Notes: generated from the sequence alone by a model not told the origin. A DNA stretch of 64,000 nucleotides from Paraburkholderia metrosideri (GCF_904848625.1 NZ_CAJHCP010000005.1:186001-250000); one strand, 5' to 3'; shown: positions 18,846 through 28,589, counted from the stretch's first letter. Numbers and translations: made by a program.

Positions 18846-21800
18846 CTAGAACATCTGACGCAGTTTCAACGAGCCGGTCTGCGACACGAAGCGCGAACCC
18901 GCCTGCACTTCATAGCGAGCGGTCAGGCTCAGGTTGTTCGCGCGCAACAACGTCACGCCCAACTGGATGTCCGCGAAGTCGTCGATCGGCGTAGCGCCCA
19001 CGGTGGTGAATGCGCTCGCGCCGGTCGGGTCGCCGGCAAAGCTCGCACCCGTTACGAGACGCGAGTGATCGTACTCGTGGGTCCATTGCGCCTGCAGATA
19101 CGGGACAATGTCGCCGTAACGGCTCGTGAAGCCCGTCTCCAGCTTCAGGCCCGCGTTGCTGCGCACGGACGTCGTATGCGCGGAATCGACGGACAACGCC
19201 GCGCCATTGCCGCCGCTTTCCGTGTACGCGCCTTGATGCAGATAGCTGTAGGTCAAGCTCGCGAGCGGCGTCAACGTGGTGCCGCCACCCAATGCGAGCG
19301 GATAGCCGAACTCCGCGCTCGCCACATATTGCTGGCCGTTGAACTGCCCGTTCGCTTCGCCCGAGAAGCCGGTGAAATCGACCACGCGGGTCGTATCGTA
19401 ACGTTGCAGCACTGCGCCCGCTGCGAGGTTCACGTACCACGGGTTGCCGCTGTAGCTCGCGTAGCCGATCAGGCCGTAGCCGTTGACGCGGGTCGAATCA
19501 CCGGCGCTGTTGTCGGTGTTGTTGACGGCGGTGTTCGAATAGCTGAACACGCCACCCGCGCGCCAGTTGTCGGTGATCGAGCGGTCCACGCCGAGCAGCA
19601 GGCCGGCGTAGTTCGCGCTGTAGCCGTCCACGCCGTCCTGTTCGCCCTGTCCTGCATGGCCGCCGAACGCCTGGCCCCATACGCCCCAGGCAGGCGGCGC
19701 GTCGCCGGTGGCGATGCCGGTTGCGCTGTCGGCTTGCGCGAGGCGCAGGCTGTCCGCGTGGCCGCTCACGATGTTCAGCGCGTCGAGCGTCGGCGCTGCG
19801 GCCGCGCGGCTCAGCGACGCCTGCGTGGCCGGGCTGAGCTGCACGCCCGCTTTCGTGGCCGCTGCGCTAGAACCGAGGCTCAGCGCGGTCGCCGCGTTGT
19901 ACAGATTGAGCAGCTCCGTGCTCACGCCGGTGTATTTCGCGAGACCGGCGAGCGCTGCATTGGCGTTCGACGTCGTCGCGAGCGAGCTGGCCGGCTGGCC
20001 GGCCAGGCTGACCACCAGATCGCTGCGGCCGTCCACCTTGACGGTCGTGCCGAACAGCAGGCCGCTGTAGCCGAGCGCCGAGTAGTCGAGCATGCTGGTG
20101 TTGTAGTTCGTGCCGCTGGTCGCTGCATCGATCACGACGAAGCGCTGGCCCGCTGCGAATCCATAGGAGCCGGTGTTCACCAGCGCCACCGACGAACCCG
20201 CTGCGAGCGTCGCGCTGCCGCCCACGACGAGATGACCATAGCCGCTGTCGCTGACCAAGCTGCCGGTTGCGACAGCGCCGCTGCCGACGCTCACGCTCAG
20301 CGCGGCACCGGCGGCTTGCGTGTAATTGCCGGTGACGCTGAGATTGCCGCCGTTGCTGGCCGGCGCCACGGTGCCCTGGTTGTCGACGTCGCCGTTGATC
20401 GTGCCATAGCCGGACAGCGTGGCGCCCGACGCGACCTCCACGTTGCTGGCCAGCGACGCCGAGGTTCCCGTGGTTGCGCTGCTGCCCACCTGCAAGGTGC
20501 CCGCCTGAACCATGGTCGTGCCGGTGTACGTATTCGCGCCGTTCAGCACGAGCGTGCCCGTGCCCGTTTTGTCGATGCCGAAGCTGCCGCCCGATTGTCC
20601 GAGCGCGCCGCTTTGCGCCGCCGTATTCGCGCCGTCGACTTCAAGCGTCGTAGTGCTGCCGAGGCTCACCGTATTGGCCAGCGCGACGCCGTTCAGATAC
20701 ACGATCGTCGATCCGGAGCCCGCGGTGTTGAGCTGGCCGCTGCCGATCGCGCTGCTGTTGCCGAGCACCAGTGTGCCGCCCGTCAGCGTCGTCGCGCCGA
20801 CATAGGTGCTCGCGCCGTACAACGTGACCGTGCCCGCGCCAATCGACACGTTCGCGAAGTTCGAGATCGAATCCTGATAGGTGAAGCTGTTACCTGCACC
20901 CGGGATGATCGTCAGCGTGCTGGTGCCGGTGCCGCCCGAGATGCTGCCGTTGATCACCGCCGCGCCGCCGAGAATCTGCAGACTGCTGTTGCCGCTGCCG
21001 AGATCGACCGCGCGGCCGCTGCTGTCGGCGGTGATGGTGCCGTAATCGATCACGGTGGAGTTTTGCGCGCCCGTGCTGATCGCCGCCGCTGTCTTGCCGC
21101 CGCCTTCGATCACGCCGCTCGCCAGGTTGGTGATCGTCAGCGAATAGGAAGTGGCCGCGCCGGTCACGGCAATGCCCGAATCGGTGTCGCCCTTGATCAG
21201 GCCGCTGTTGACCACCGTCGTGTTGCCGTAAATGCCCTGCACCGGAATCGCGTCGCCGGTGGTCGGATCCTTGTCGATGCCGGCCAGCGTGATGCCGCGG
21301 CCCACGCCGGTGTTCGCGGTGCCATCGGCATTGGTCGCAGAGTTGATGCCCTCGATCGTGCCCGAGTTGACGATCGTGCCGCCGCCGACCGTCACGCCTT
21401 CGCTGGCGTCGTCGTACGCGTGCAGCGACTTGATCGTGCCGGTATTGGTCAGGTTGACGAGGCCGTCGACATCCACGCCATCGCCGTCGGAGGTGACGCC
21501 GTTGCCGGTGATCGTGCCGTTGTTGACGATGGTCAGTACTTCCTTGCCGTTGAAGCCATCGATGTTGATGCCCGAGCCGTTATCGCCCTGGATCGTCCCA
21601 CCCAGGTTATTGGTGATGCTCATCGTGAAGGTGCCGTCGGTGGTCACGTCCGAGTTGCCGCCGGTGATGCCGTGCCGTGCGCCTTCGATCAGGCCGGTAC
21701 CGGGCGAACTCGCGGTGCCGGTCGTGGCGTTGACGATGGTGATGCCGCTGTTGGTCTGCGCGTCGATGCCGTCGCTGCCATCGGTGCTGCCGGGATTGTT

Positions 21801-22385
21801 GGTCGAGCGGATCGTGCCGTCGTTGTACACATAGCCGTTCACGCCGGGGCGCACGGCATCGGCCTCGTTCGCCTGGATCAGCCCGGTCGCGGTGTTGATC
21901 AGCGTGTTGCTGCCGGTGGTGATGGCGTTGAAGTCGATTGCCTGCGAGCCGCCCGCCGATGCATTCAGCGAGGTCAAGGTCCCCGCGTTATAGAACGTGA
22001 TGTTGCTGTTCGGCTGGTTCATCTGGATCACGTCGGCGTCCGCCGTCTGGATCGTCGCGCCCGCGTTGTTCGTGACGGTCAGCGTCAGGGCGCCCGTGTT
22101 GTCGCGGATCGCGCGGCCCGTGCCGGTTTGCGTGATCGTGCCGTTGTTGGTGATGCTGGCGTTGCCGGTGACGGTGATCGCCACCGTGCTGCCCGATACG
22201 GCGAGGGTGCCGCTTTTGTCGACGGTGCCCGTCGTGCCACCTGTGCCGAGGCTCTGCGCCGTGCTATTGGTGGTGCCGCCGGTGACCTCGAAGGAGGCAT
22301 TGGAGGTGGACTTGGCCCAGACGTGGCCTTGCTCGAAAGCAGCCAGTGCGCCGAGCATGGCCAGGATGATCTGTTTCTTTTGCAT
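18846..22385 (-). CDS. Classical (type Va) autotransporter with a repeat-rich passenger
   Basis: 1179 residues. Signal peptide MQKKQIILAMLGALAAFEQG...VWA, then a passenger of some 850 residues rich in G, T, N and S with repeats of the form ITNNGTI, TVVNSGLIKGD and LVLNGANTYTGTT. These are typical of AIDA/PATR beta-helix adhesins. The last 280 residues form the autotransporter barrel (WGVWGQAFGGHAG...GVDRSITDNW...), ending in an aromatic residue (KLRQMF), as outer-membrane barrel proteins do. ATG 22385 is preferred over a start 17 codons upstream because it begins directly with the signal peptide. Likely a surface adhesin or self-associating protein. Confidence 0.9.
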   Translation of the reverse strand: MQKKQIILAMLGALAAFEQGHVWAKSTSNASFEVTGGTTNSTAQSLGTGGTTGTVDKSGTLAVSGSTVAITVTGNASITNNGTITQTGTGRAIRDNTGALTLTVTNNAGATIQTADADVIQMNQPNSNITFYNAGTLTSLNASAGGSQAIDFNAITTGSNTLINTATGLIQANEADAVRPGVNGYVYNDGTIRSTNNPGSTDGSDGIDAQTNSGITIVNATTGTASSPGTGLIEGARHGITGGNSDVTTDGTFTMSITNNLGGTIQGDNGSGINIDGFNGKEVLTIVNNGTITGNGVTSDGDGVDVDGLVNLTNTGTIKSLHAYDDASEGVTVGGGTIVNSGTIEGINSATNADGTANTGVGRGITLAGIDKDPTTGDAIPVQGIYGNTTVVNSGLIKGDTDSGIAVTGAATSYSLTITNLASGVIEGGGKTAAAISTGAQNSTVIDYGTITADSSGRAVDLGSGNSSLQILGGAAVINGSISGGTGTSTLTIIPGAGNSFTYQDSISNFANVSIGAGTVTLYGASTYVGATTLTGGTLVLGNSSAIGSGQLNTAGSGSTIVYLNGVALANTVSLGSTTTLEVDGANTAAQSGALGQSGGSFGIDKTGTGTLVLNGANTYTGTTMVQAGTLQVGSSATTGTSASLASNVEVASGATLSGYGTINGDVDNQGTVAPASNGGNLSVTGNYTQAAGAALSVSVGSGAVATGSLVSDSGYGHLVVGGSATLAAGSSVALVNTGSYGFAAGQRFVVIDAATSGTNYNTSMLDYSALGYSGLLFGTTVKVDGRSDLVVSLAGQPASSLATTSNANAALAGLAKYTGVSTELLNLYNAATALSLGSSAAATKAGVQLSPATQASLSRAAAAPTLDALNIVSGHADSLRLAQADSATGIATGDAPPAWGVWGQAFGGHAGQGEQDGVDGYSANYAGLLLGVDRSITDNWRAGGVFSYSNTAVNNTDNSAGDSTRVNGYGLIGYASYSGNPWYVNLAAGAVLQRYDTTRVVDFTGFSGEANGQFNGQQYVASAEFGYPLALGGGTTLTPLASLTYSYLHQGAYTESGGNGAALSVDSAHTTSVRSNAGLKLETGFTSRYGDIVPYLQAQWTHEYDHSRLVTGASFAGDPTGASAFTTVGATPIDDFADIQLGVTLLRANNLSLTARYEVQAGSRFVSQTGSLKLRQMF

Positions 22386-22978
22386 GCGTTGGTCGTAACG
22401 TGTAGTTGAAATTTTTTCTTCTGACGGGACGCGCACAACGCATCCAGGCCGGCCGCACCGGCATCATGTGCGGTGTAAGCAGGCTTGAAAGGAAGCAGCC
22501 GTGGCGTGAGGGCGCCGCGTGGTTGGCGACGTAGAACGTGGCGCTGCCGGTGAGCAGCTCAAATGGGCCACGATTCTGTCGTGCTGCTGTGACAGCGCTG
22601 TGACGGCAGCGAAGGGCGAACGCGGTGCAGGCGGTCTTGATCGACGGCACGTTGATTCGGCGGCGATGGGGGGCTCGCTGACAGGATGCCGGCGAGCGGG
22701 GTATTTGCTGGGTGGAGCGTAGCCGTTGCGGCGCTGAACGCGCTACTTGCGCTGTTTGGTAGCGGCCCGGTTTCGGCCGTCGTGTTCCGCTTCGGCGGCG
22801 AAGTCGGCGTGGGCGTAGCGCCGAAGGGAATCTATCCGTTTGACATGAAGCTGCTGGTGACGCAGGGCGCGCGCCGCGCGGCAAGGTGCGTGCGCGCGGT
22901 GTTGATTGCGTCCCTCCGCGCGGCGAGGGCCGCCGCGTTACCGACATTCATTAGAAGCTCACGCGCCACTCACACTGC
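22386..22978. other. Gene-free stretch upstream of the autotransporter
   Basis: About 590 bases between the autotransporter start and the end of the DUF305 gene. Open frames occur on both strands but show no domain, no ribosome site and a mixed amino-acid make-up; I treat it as promoter and spacer DNA for the autotransporter. Confidence 0.5.
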
Positions 22979-23377
22979 TCACTTGACGCCGTGCTTGGCT
23001 TGCCAGCGGTGCATGAACTCGATCTCATCGTGCTGGGCCTTGATGATGTTGCGCGCCAGACGCTTCAATTCAGGGTCCTTGCCGTACTTCAGTTCGGTCT
23101 GGGCCATCTCGATCGCACCCTCATGATGCGGAATCATGTGCGCGACGAAGTCCTTGTCGGCCTCGCCGGTGTACTCGGGTGCGCTCATGTCATGCATCAT
23201 CTTGTCGTCGGCGGCTTTGAACGCTTGCGTCGATCCGTCAGGGCCGGCATGCGCCGAACTGGACATGTCCATGCCCTGCATCGCGGCCGGTTGTTCAGCG
23301 TAGACCGGCAAGGTCGCTACGGCAAACGAAAGACCGCTGAACAGGCAAAGAGCGTGAAAGGCGCGAAGGTTTTTCAT
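22979..23377 (-). CDS. DUF305-family periplasmic protein (CopM-like)
   Basis: 132 residues from the inner ATG; a GTG 13 codons upstream is less likely because the signal peptide (MKNLRAFHALCLFSGLSFAV...YA) starts here. The mature part is rich in methionine and histidine (MQGMDMSSSAHAG, KMMHDMS) and carries the DUF305 motif DFVAHMIPHHEGAIEMAQTEL and a C-terminal HDEIEFMHRW. Some DUF305 proteins bind copper or silver and protect the periplasm. The next gene upstream on the same strand is a heavy-metal-associated domain protein, which supports a copper-related role (inference). Confidence 0.8.
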   Translation of the reverse strand: MKNLRAFHALCLFSGLSFAVATLPVYAEQPAAMQGMDMSSSAHAGPDGSTQAFKAADDKMMHDMSAPEYTGEADKDFVAHMIPHHEGAIEMAQTELKYGKDPELKRLARNIIKAQHDEIEFMHRWQAKHGVK

Positions 23378-23506
23378 AGTGGATGTCCGTTGGTAAAAGA
23401 TTGGTTCGAGCGACACTGCTGCCAGGAAGCGGGAGTTTAACGGGTTCGTACGCGGCCTTTTTCGCGTTTTTCTGCTTCACTGTGCATCAGCCCGGCTGGG
23501 GTTTAT

Positions 23507-23704
23507 CTATGTCCTCAGCGAAGGATGAAACCCCGCCGCTTCGATCGTCTCGATGAGCCGCTGCGCCGGCAGCGTCGATGTGATCTTGACGATTTTAATG
23601 GACACATCGGCGTGGAGTGTCGCGGTCGGGTCGATTCGCGTGACTGCGCGAGTGATGGCGCTGGCGCATCCGCCGCATGTCATGTCCGGGATGGCGAATT
23701 CCAT
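23507..23704 (-). CDS. Heavy-metal-associated (CopZ-like) metallochaperone
   Basis: 65 residues, a single HMA domain. MEFAIPDMTCGGCASAITRAV carries the metal-binding MTCGGC motif (cysteines at 10 and 13), and the rest is a ferredoxin-like beta-alpha-beta fold ending in LIETIEAAGFHPS. It carries Cu(I) or a similar soft metal between cytoplasmic partners. A good ribosome site (ctggagat) precedes ATG 23704. It is about 130 bp upstream of the DUF305 gene on the same strand; the usual P-type ATPase is absent here. Confidence 0.9.
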   Translation of the reverse strand: MEFAIPDMTCGGCASAITRAVTRIDPTATLHADVSIKIVKITSTLPAQRLIETIEAAGFHPSLRT

Positions 23705-24033
23705 GGTTTATCTCCAGTAAGAAATCAGACACAAGCGTGGACCTTCCCACGGCGGTAAGGCCAAGCACGGTGGCGGATGAATTTCACACTGACCATGCGC
23801 GGATTGCCGTTCGGCGACGCGGGTACGTCACACCCCCATCTGCGCCGCCATTTCAGAGCGGTCTTGCGGACGGCCCTTCATTCGGTACCGATAATTCCCG
23901 CTCGATAACGCGGGCGTCGACAAGTCGGTCCGCGAGCGTTACCCGCCGCACATCCTCGTGGCAGGGAGCCGATCCAATATCACCGTCTACGGCGCCTCGC
24001 GCAATCCGTTCACTGCCAATCCATTCGCCGACC

Positions 24034-25629
24034 ATGTCAAGCCAACCTCCGTCTCCCTCCGAAGCCATTGCGATCTGCTTCAGCGAAGCCGAAACGGCGC
24101 GCCGTGCGGGCGATATCGAACAGGCGCGCAGAGGCTTCGATCGGGTTCTCGCCCAGCATCCGGTTCACGCCGGAGCCATGCATGCGCTGGGGTTGGTGGC
24201 GCTGATGTCGGATCAGCTCGAATCGGCGCAGCAATGGGTCGTGCGCGCGATCGCCACGCAGGCGGAGGCCGCTTTTTACGGTACGTTATGTGTGATCCAG
24301 ATCAAACAACGCGCCTACGCGAACGCATTGCAAACGGCCCAGCGCGGGCTGGTACTGGCGCCGGATTCGACCGTGCTTCATTACTATCAGGCGTTGATGC
24401 TGCACATGCACGGCCGCCCCGACGAGGCGGCGCATGCCTACTTCAGGCTGCTCGAACTTCAGCCGGACCATTCGCAGGCGCTCGCTAACCTCGGTGCGGT
24501 TCTTAACGATCTCGGGTCGCTGAGCGAAGCCGAACGGTACCTCAGGCAGGTGATCGACATCGAACCGTCGAATCGCGGCGCGCGTGCCAATCTGGGTCGG
24601 GTGCTGCTGGCTGCGGGCAACTATGAAGAAGGGTGGCCGTATTTCGAAGACCGCGGGGCGAATTTCGTCGATGCCGATGCCGATGCTGATGCTCATGAAC
24701 GACCCAGCCCGGTTAATCCGCGACTGCGTCTGCCCGAATGGCGGGGCGAGCGGTTGAACACGGCAACGCGAGGCGGTTCCGCATCCAGCAGCAAAAAACG
24801 TTTGCTGGTCACGCCCGAGCAAGGATACGGCGATAGCCTGCAATTCGTGCGTTATCTGCCGTTGCTGCTCGAACAGTTTTCGCAGGTCGGCTATCTCTGT
24901 CCGCAACCGCTGCGGCGTCTTTACGACGAGTCGTTGTCGATGCGCTGGCCTGGCCTCGTCATGCTCGACGACGCGGATCCCGATGTGAGCGATTGGGACT
25001 ACCAGTGCCCGTTGATGTCGTTGCCGATGGCGTTCGGCACGCGCACCGACACTATCCCGGCATCCACCTATCTGCAGGCAGACGCTGCCCGCAGCGCGTC
25101 ATGGCGTACCCGATTCGATTCGCTGCCCGACCCCGAACTGCCACGCGTGGGCATGGTGTGGGCCGGCGGCCATTCTGCGTTGACTGAAAACACCACGCGT
25201 AGCCTGATGCCCACGCAAATCGCGCCACTTCTGGCCTTGCATTGCGTACGCTGGATCAGCTTGCAAAAGACTGAAGACGACACCCGGCGAGCCGACGCAA
25301 ATACGGGCACGCGCCTGATCGACTGGATGGACGACGTAACCGATTTCGCCGATACCGCTGCGCTGATCGACAACCTCGATCTGGTGATTGCGGTCGACAC
25401 CGCTGTCGCGCATCTGGCCGCCGCGATGGGCAAACCGGTATGGCTGCTCAACCGGTTCGCAGGCTGCTGGCGCTGGCTGCGTGATCGGGATGACAGCCCG
25501 TGGTATCCCAGCGTGCGGATTTTTACGCAACCGCAACGCGGCGACTGGAACGATGTACTCAGCCGGGTCGCCGTCGCTTTGCAAAAACAGTATCCACTCT
25601 ATGGCGCCAAGGCCGCGCGAACGGTGTAA
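24034..25629 (+). CDS. TPR-repeat glycosyltransferase-like protein (GT9/GT41-type)
   Basis: 531 residues. TPR units fill about 10-215 (AIAICFSEAETARRAGDIEQARRG, HALGLVALMSDQLESAQQWV, LANLGAVLNDLGSLSEAERYL, RANLGRVLLAAGNYEEGW). The C-terminal half is a glycosyltransferase-B-type domain: RLLVTPEQGYGDSLQFVRYL, RVGMVWAGG, and DNLDLVIAVDTAVAHLAAAMG with its conserved Asp-Thr-(A)-H, then KPVWLLN. Such TPR-GT proteins glycosylate proteins or build surface glycans. ATG 24034 has no strong ribosome site; the frame is open further upstream, but that part overlaps the metallochaperone promoter. Followed 270 bp later by a fucosyltransferase-fold protein. Confidence 0.8.
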   Translation: MSSQPPSPSEAIAICFSEAETARRAGDIEQARRGFDRVLAQHPVHAGAMHALGLVALMSDQLESAQQWVVRAIATQAEAAFYGTLCVIQIKQRAYANALQTAQRGLVLAPDSTVLHYYQALMLHMHGRPDEAAHAYFRLLELQPDHSQALANLGAVLNDLGSLSEAERYLRQVIDIEPSNRGARANLGRVLLAAGNYEEGWPYFEDRGANFVDADADADAHERPSPVNPRLRLPEWRGERLNTATRGGSASSSKKRLLVTPEQGYGDSLQFVRYLPLLLEQFSQVGYLCPQPLRRLYDESLSMRWPGLVMLDDADPDVSDWDYQCPLMSLPMAFGTRTDTIPASTYLQADAARSASWRTRFDSLPDPELPRVGMVWAGGHSALTENTTRSLMPTQIAPLLALHCVRWISLQKTEDDTRRADANTGTRLIDWMDDVTDFADTAALIDNLDLVIAVDTAVAHLAAAMGKPVWLLNRFAGCWRWLRDRDDSPWYPSVRIFTQPQRGDWNDVLSRVAVALQKQYPLYGAKAARTV

Positions 25630-25900
25630 CCGGTTGATTCAAACCGCCTTCGCCGGTAGTCAGGCAATCGGCGCGGCAAATGCACCGTGTCGCCAGGAAC
25701 CGCATCCACGCTGGTGGCCGCCACGCCAGCTTATTTGACAAGTCGGGGAAAACCTTACCGGTGTTATGTGCGCTTGCTCACCCTGGCAGGCCAAACTTAC
25801 TCGACCCTCTGTTTCGAACTGTTATTCTGGGTCCGTTCGATTTCTGTCGTAACGAGCCGCCTGCCACGTCGAAAAATATCTAAATGATCAGGAGTTCGGC

Positions 25901-26860
25901 ATGTTGAAAAAAGTAGTCGACCGGGCCAAACAGATCCGGCGCAGCGAGGGCTTCAAGCATTCCGTGGCGACGCCTCAGAGGCTTTCGCTGCACGCGCGGC
26001 AGCGCCTGAATCGCGGCGTGTTTGCGATCGAGATTCAGGAGAACTCGGGTTTCTTCTCCGTGATGCAGATGGTCCTCTTCATTCTGATGTATTGCGACGA
26101 GAGACGACTCACGCCGTGCATCAGCGCGCGCGGTGGCCTCTATGGCGATGCCGCCCGCAAGATCGACTGGTTCGCTACGTTCTTTGAGCCGGTCATGACC
26201 TCGTCGGCGTCGGAGGCGACGCAGAAGATCAGAACGTCGACCGTTCGGGACCTGGTGCAATTGGGTTTTCGTCAGCGCTACGAAGCGCAACTGCGACTCG
26301 GCAGCGCGAGCGAACTGTTCTTTTCGCACTATCGGATTGCCGCGCATATCGAGAGAGAAGTCGATGCGATCTGCGAGTCGCTCGGTATCGGCGGGTCGAC
26401 TCTCGGCGTGCATTTCAGAGGCACCGACAAAACGTTGGAAGCCATTCCGGTTTCGTGGAGCAACTTCTGCCGCCAGGTGGATGCGACGCTCGCGGACAAC
26501 CCGCGCCTCGCCAACCTGTTTGTTTCCAGCGACGAACCCGCGTTTCTCGACTATTTCTCCACGTGGCCGTTCCGCAAGCCGGTCAGGATCGCGCCCGCGA
26601 AACTACTTGCCCAGGGCAGCACGCCGATTCATTTCAGCGGCTATCCCGGGCTTGAGATTGGCCGTGAAGCGTTGGTGTCCAGCCTGCTGTTATCGCGTTG
26701 CGGCGTTCTGATCAAGACACCCTCCTATCTGTCCGCGTGGTCGAAGATATTCAATCCCTCTTTGCCCGTCAAACTCGTGTCGCCGCCGCGTCAGGATGCA
26801 TTCTGGTTTCCCGATAGCCGGATCTGGCTCGAACAGGCCGCCCACGAAAAGGCGGCCTGA
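25901..26860 (+). CDS. Probable fucosyltransferase-fold (NodZ/O-FucT-like) protein
   Basis: 319 residues, no signal peptide. The N-terminal third has LNRGVFAIEIQENSGFFSVM, a GFFSV nucleotide-type loop. The strongest clue is LGVHFRGTDK (around 168-177), matching the HxRxTDK donor-binding motif of NodZ, FUT8 and the O-fucosyltransferase superfamily, followed by LANLFVSSDEPAFLDYF. Near the end is SSLLLSRCGVLIKTPSYLSAWS, like the SS(D)P tail of GT-B fucosyltransferases. The start is preceded by aggag. It follows a TPR glycosyltransferase, suggesting a shared glycan or protein-glycosylation task. The donor sugar is not known. Confidence 0.6.
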   Translation: MLKKVVDRAKQIRRSEGFKHSVATPQRLSLHARQRLNRGVFAIEIQENSGFFSVMQMVLFILMYCDERRLTPCISARGGLYGDAARKIDWFATFFEPVMTSSASEATQKIRTSTVRDLVQLGFRQRYEAQLRLGSASELFFSHYRIAAHIEREVDAICESLGIGGSTLGVHFRGTDKTLEAIPVSWSNFCRQVDATLADNPRLANLFVSSDEPAFLDYFSTWPFRKPVRIAPAKLLAQGSTPIHFSGYPGLEIGREALVSSLLLSRCGVLIKTPSYLSAWSKIFNPSLPVKLVSPPRQDAFWFPDSRIWLEQAAHEKAA

Positions 26861-27030
26861 CAGCGTGCAGCAGTTCCATCTTTGCAATCGCGTAGCACGG
26901 CCAGCGACGGCTTCAGAAAGCTTCCGCTGAGGCAGGCCTATAATCGACGTTCGTTTCGCGAAGCTCGTGAGATGTTCTGCACGAACCCGCAACCTGCCAA
27001 CTGTATTGCTACTGCAAAGAGGCTGACAGC

Positions 27031-27342
27031 ATGTATATCGCCATGAACCGCTTCAAAGTGAGCCCCGGGTCCGAGGCTGCCTTCGAACAACTCTGGACGA
27101 CTCGCGATACCCATCTGAAAGAGGTTCCAGGTTTCGTGGAATTTCATTTGTTGAAGGGGCCGCAAAAGGAAGATCACGTTCTGTATTCGAGTCATACGAT
27201 CTGGCGTGATCATGCGTCGTTCGATGCATGGACCAAGTCCGACGCCTTTCGCGCCGCCCATCGGAATGCGGGCGATAACCGCGTGCATTATCTTGGACAT
27301 CCGGAGTTTGAAGGCTTTGAAGTGGTTCAGACAGTGAAGTAA
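27031..27342 (+). CDS. Antibiotic-biosynthesis-monooxygenase-fold protein (HmoA-like)
   Basis: 103 residues. YIAMNRFKVSPGSEAAFEQLW begins the ABM ferredoxin-like fold, and PGFVEFHLLKGP, HTIWRDHASFDAWTKSDAFRAAHR and HPEFEGFEVV complete it. Some HmoA/IsdG-like members degrade haem; others are monooxygenases or small stress proteins. It lacks an adjacent haem or iron operon and I see no Fur box, so I do not assign haem degradation. Ribosome site agaggctg, ATG 27031. Single gene. Confidence 0.75.
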   Translation: MYIAMNRFKVSPGSEAAFEQLWTTRDTHLKEVPGFVEFHLLKGPQKEDHVLYSSHTIWRDHASFDAWTKSDAFRAAHRNAGDNRVHYLGHPEFEGFEVVQTVK

Positions 27343-27552
27343 CTGTCGTCGCAGCGGAGCCTGCACTTCGCGTGTTAATGACGAAAAAGGGCATCGCAAC
27401 CCTCCCGATCCGCTATCAATGATCATTCCGCTCAGGCGAAGCCATGAGCGTGTGCCGACGCGCTAATCCAGCATGCGGTATGCTTTTCGACTCGAAGGGC
27501 GAGCTTCAATGTTGCCCGCCGTGCGTCTGTGCAATCACCAAGGAATGAATCC

Positions 27553-28560
27553 ATGAAAGCCGTCAAAATCGGGTCGCCCGCCACCGTGGCGAATCTGCAA
27601 GTGGTCGATATCGCGGACCCCGGTCAGCCTGCGGCGGGCCAGGTTCGCGTGCGCATTCACGCGAACTCGCTGAATTTTCACGACTATGGCGTCGTCACGG
27701 GCAATCTGCCGGCCGACGCGGGCCGCATTCCGATGGCGGACGGCGCGGGCGTCGTCGAAGCGGTCGGTGAAGGCGTCACCGAGTTCAAGGCTGGCGATCA
27801 CGTGGTGTCATGCTTCTTCCCGTTCTGGGAAAATGGCCCGCCCGCTATCGCCGATTTCAGCACCACACCGGGCGACGGCGTCGACGGTTACGCGCGCGAA
27901 GTCGTCGTGCTGCCGAGCCATTACTTCACCCGGGCTCCGCGCGGCTACAGCCATGCAGAAGCGGCCACGCTGACTACAGCAGGATTGACCGCATGGCGCG
28001 CGCTCGTCGTAGACGGCCAGTTGAAGGCGGGCAGCACGGTGCTCGTGCTGGGTACCGGCGGCGTGTCCGTTTTCGGCCTGCAACTGGCGAAAGCGATGGG
28101 AGCGTCGGTGATCGCCACGTCCTCGTCGGACGCAAAACTCGCGAAGCTGCGTGAGCTCGGTGCGGACCATACGATCAACTATCGCGAGAACCCCGAATGG
28201 GGCAAGCAGGTTCGTCAGTTGACCGATGGACGTGGTGTCGATCATGTGATCGAAGTGGGCGGTCCGGGTACGTTGCCGGAGTCGATTACCGCTTGCCGGA
28301 TCGGCGGTCATATTGCGCTGATCGGTGTGCTGACCGGACGTGCGGGGCCCGTGCCGACCGCTGCGCTGATGGCGAGGCAACAACGTTTGCAAGGGCTGAT
28401 TGTCGGCAGCCGGCAGGATCAGCTGGAGATGATTCGCGCGCTTGAAGTGACGGGCATCAAGCCGGTGATCGACAGTACGTTCGATCTCGCGAAGTTAGGC
28501 GATGCATTCACGCATGAAGCGTCGGGCGCGCACTTCGGGAAGATTTGCGTGGCGGTCTAG
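27553..28560 (+). CDS. Zinc-type alcohol dehydrogenase-like / quinone oxidoreductase
   Basis: 335 residues, MDR superfamily. KAVKIGSPATVANLQVVDI and a GroES-like N-terminal domain with GRIPMADGAGVVEAVGEGVTEFKAGDHV are followed by a Rossmann domain (VLVLGTGGVSVFGLQLAKAMGASVI). Catalytic-zinc cysteines and the GHE motif are absent at the usual places, so a zinc-independent NADPH:quinone/enoyl reductase activity is likely. The ATG at 27553 follows aaggaatg; the upstream in-frame start lies in the leader. Ends at a strong terminator (28590-28618). Single-gene unit. Confidence 0.8.
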   Translation: MKAVKIGSPATVANLQVVDIADPGQPAAGQVRVRIHANSLNFHDYGVVTGNLPADAGRIPMADGAGVVEAVGEGVTEFKAGDHVVSCFFPFWENGPPAIADFSTTPGDGVDGYAREVVVLPSHYFTRAPRGYSHAEAATLTTAGLTAWRALVVDGQLKAGSTVLVLGTGGVSVFGLQLAKAMGASVIATSSSDAKLAKLRELGADHTINYRENPEWGKQVRQLTDGRGVDHVIEVGGPGTLPESITACRIGGHIALIGVLTGRAGPVPTAALMARQQRLQGLIVGSRQDQLEMIRALEVTGIKPVIDSTFDLAKLGDAFTHEASGAHFGKICVAV

Positions 28561-28589
28561 GCCGGTAAGCAGGTTTGCGACAGATGAAT

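Noticed and set aside
18768..22409. A 1213-codon open frame on the plus strand, opposite the autotransporter
   Set aside because: It mirrors the autotransporter gene, is full of R, A and D/V repeats from the GC-rich complement, and has no domain or ribosome site.
27031..27342. Haem-degrading role for the ABM-fold protein
   Set aside because: No Fur box, haem-uptake or iron genes nearby; the fold alone does not show it.
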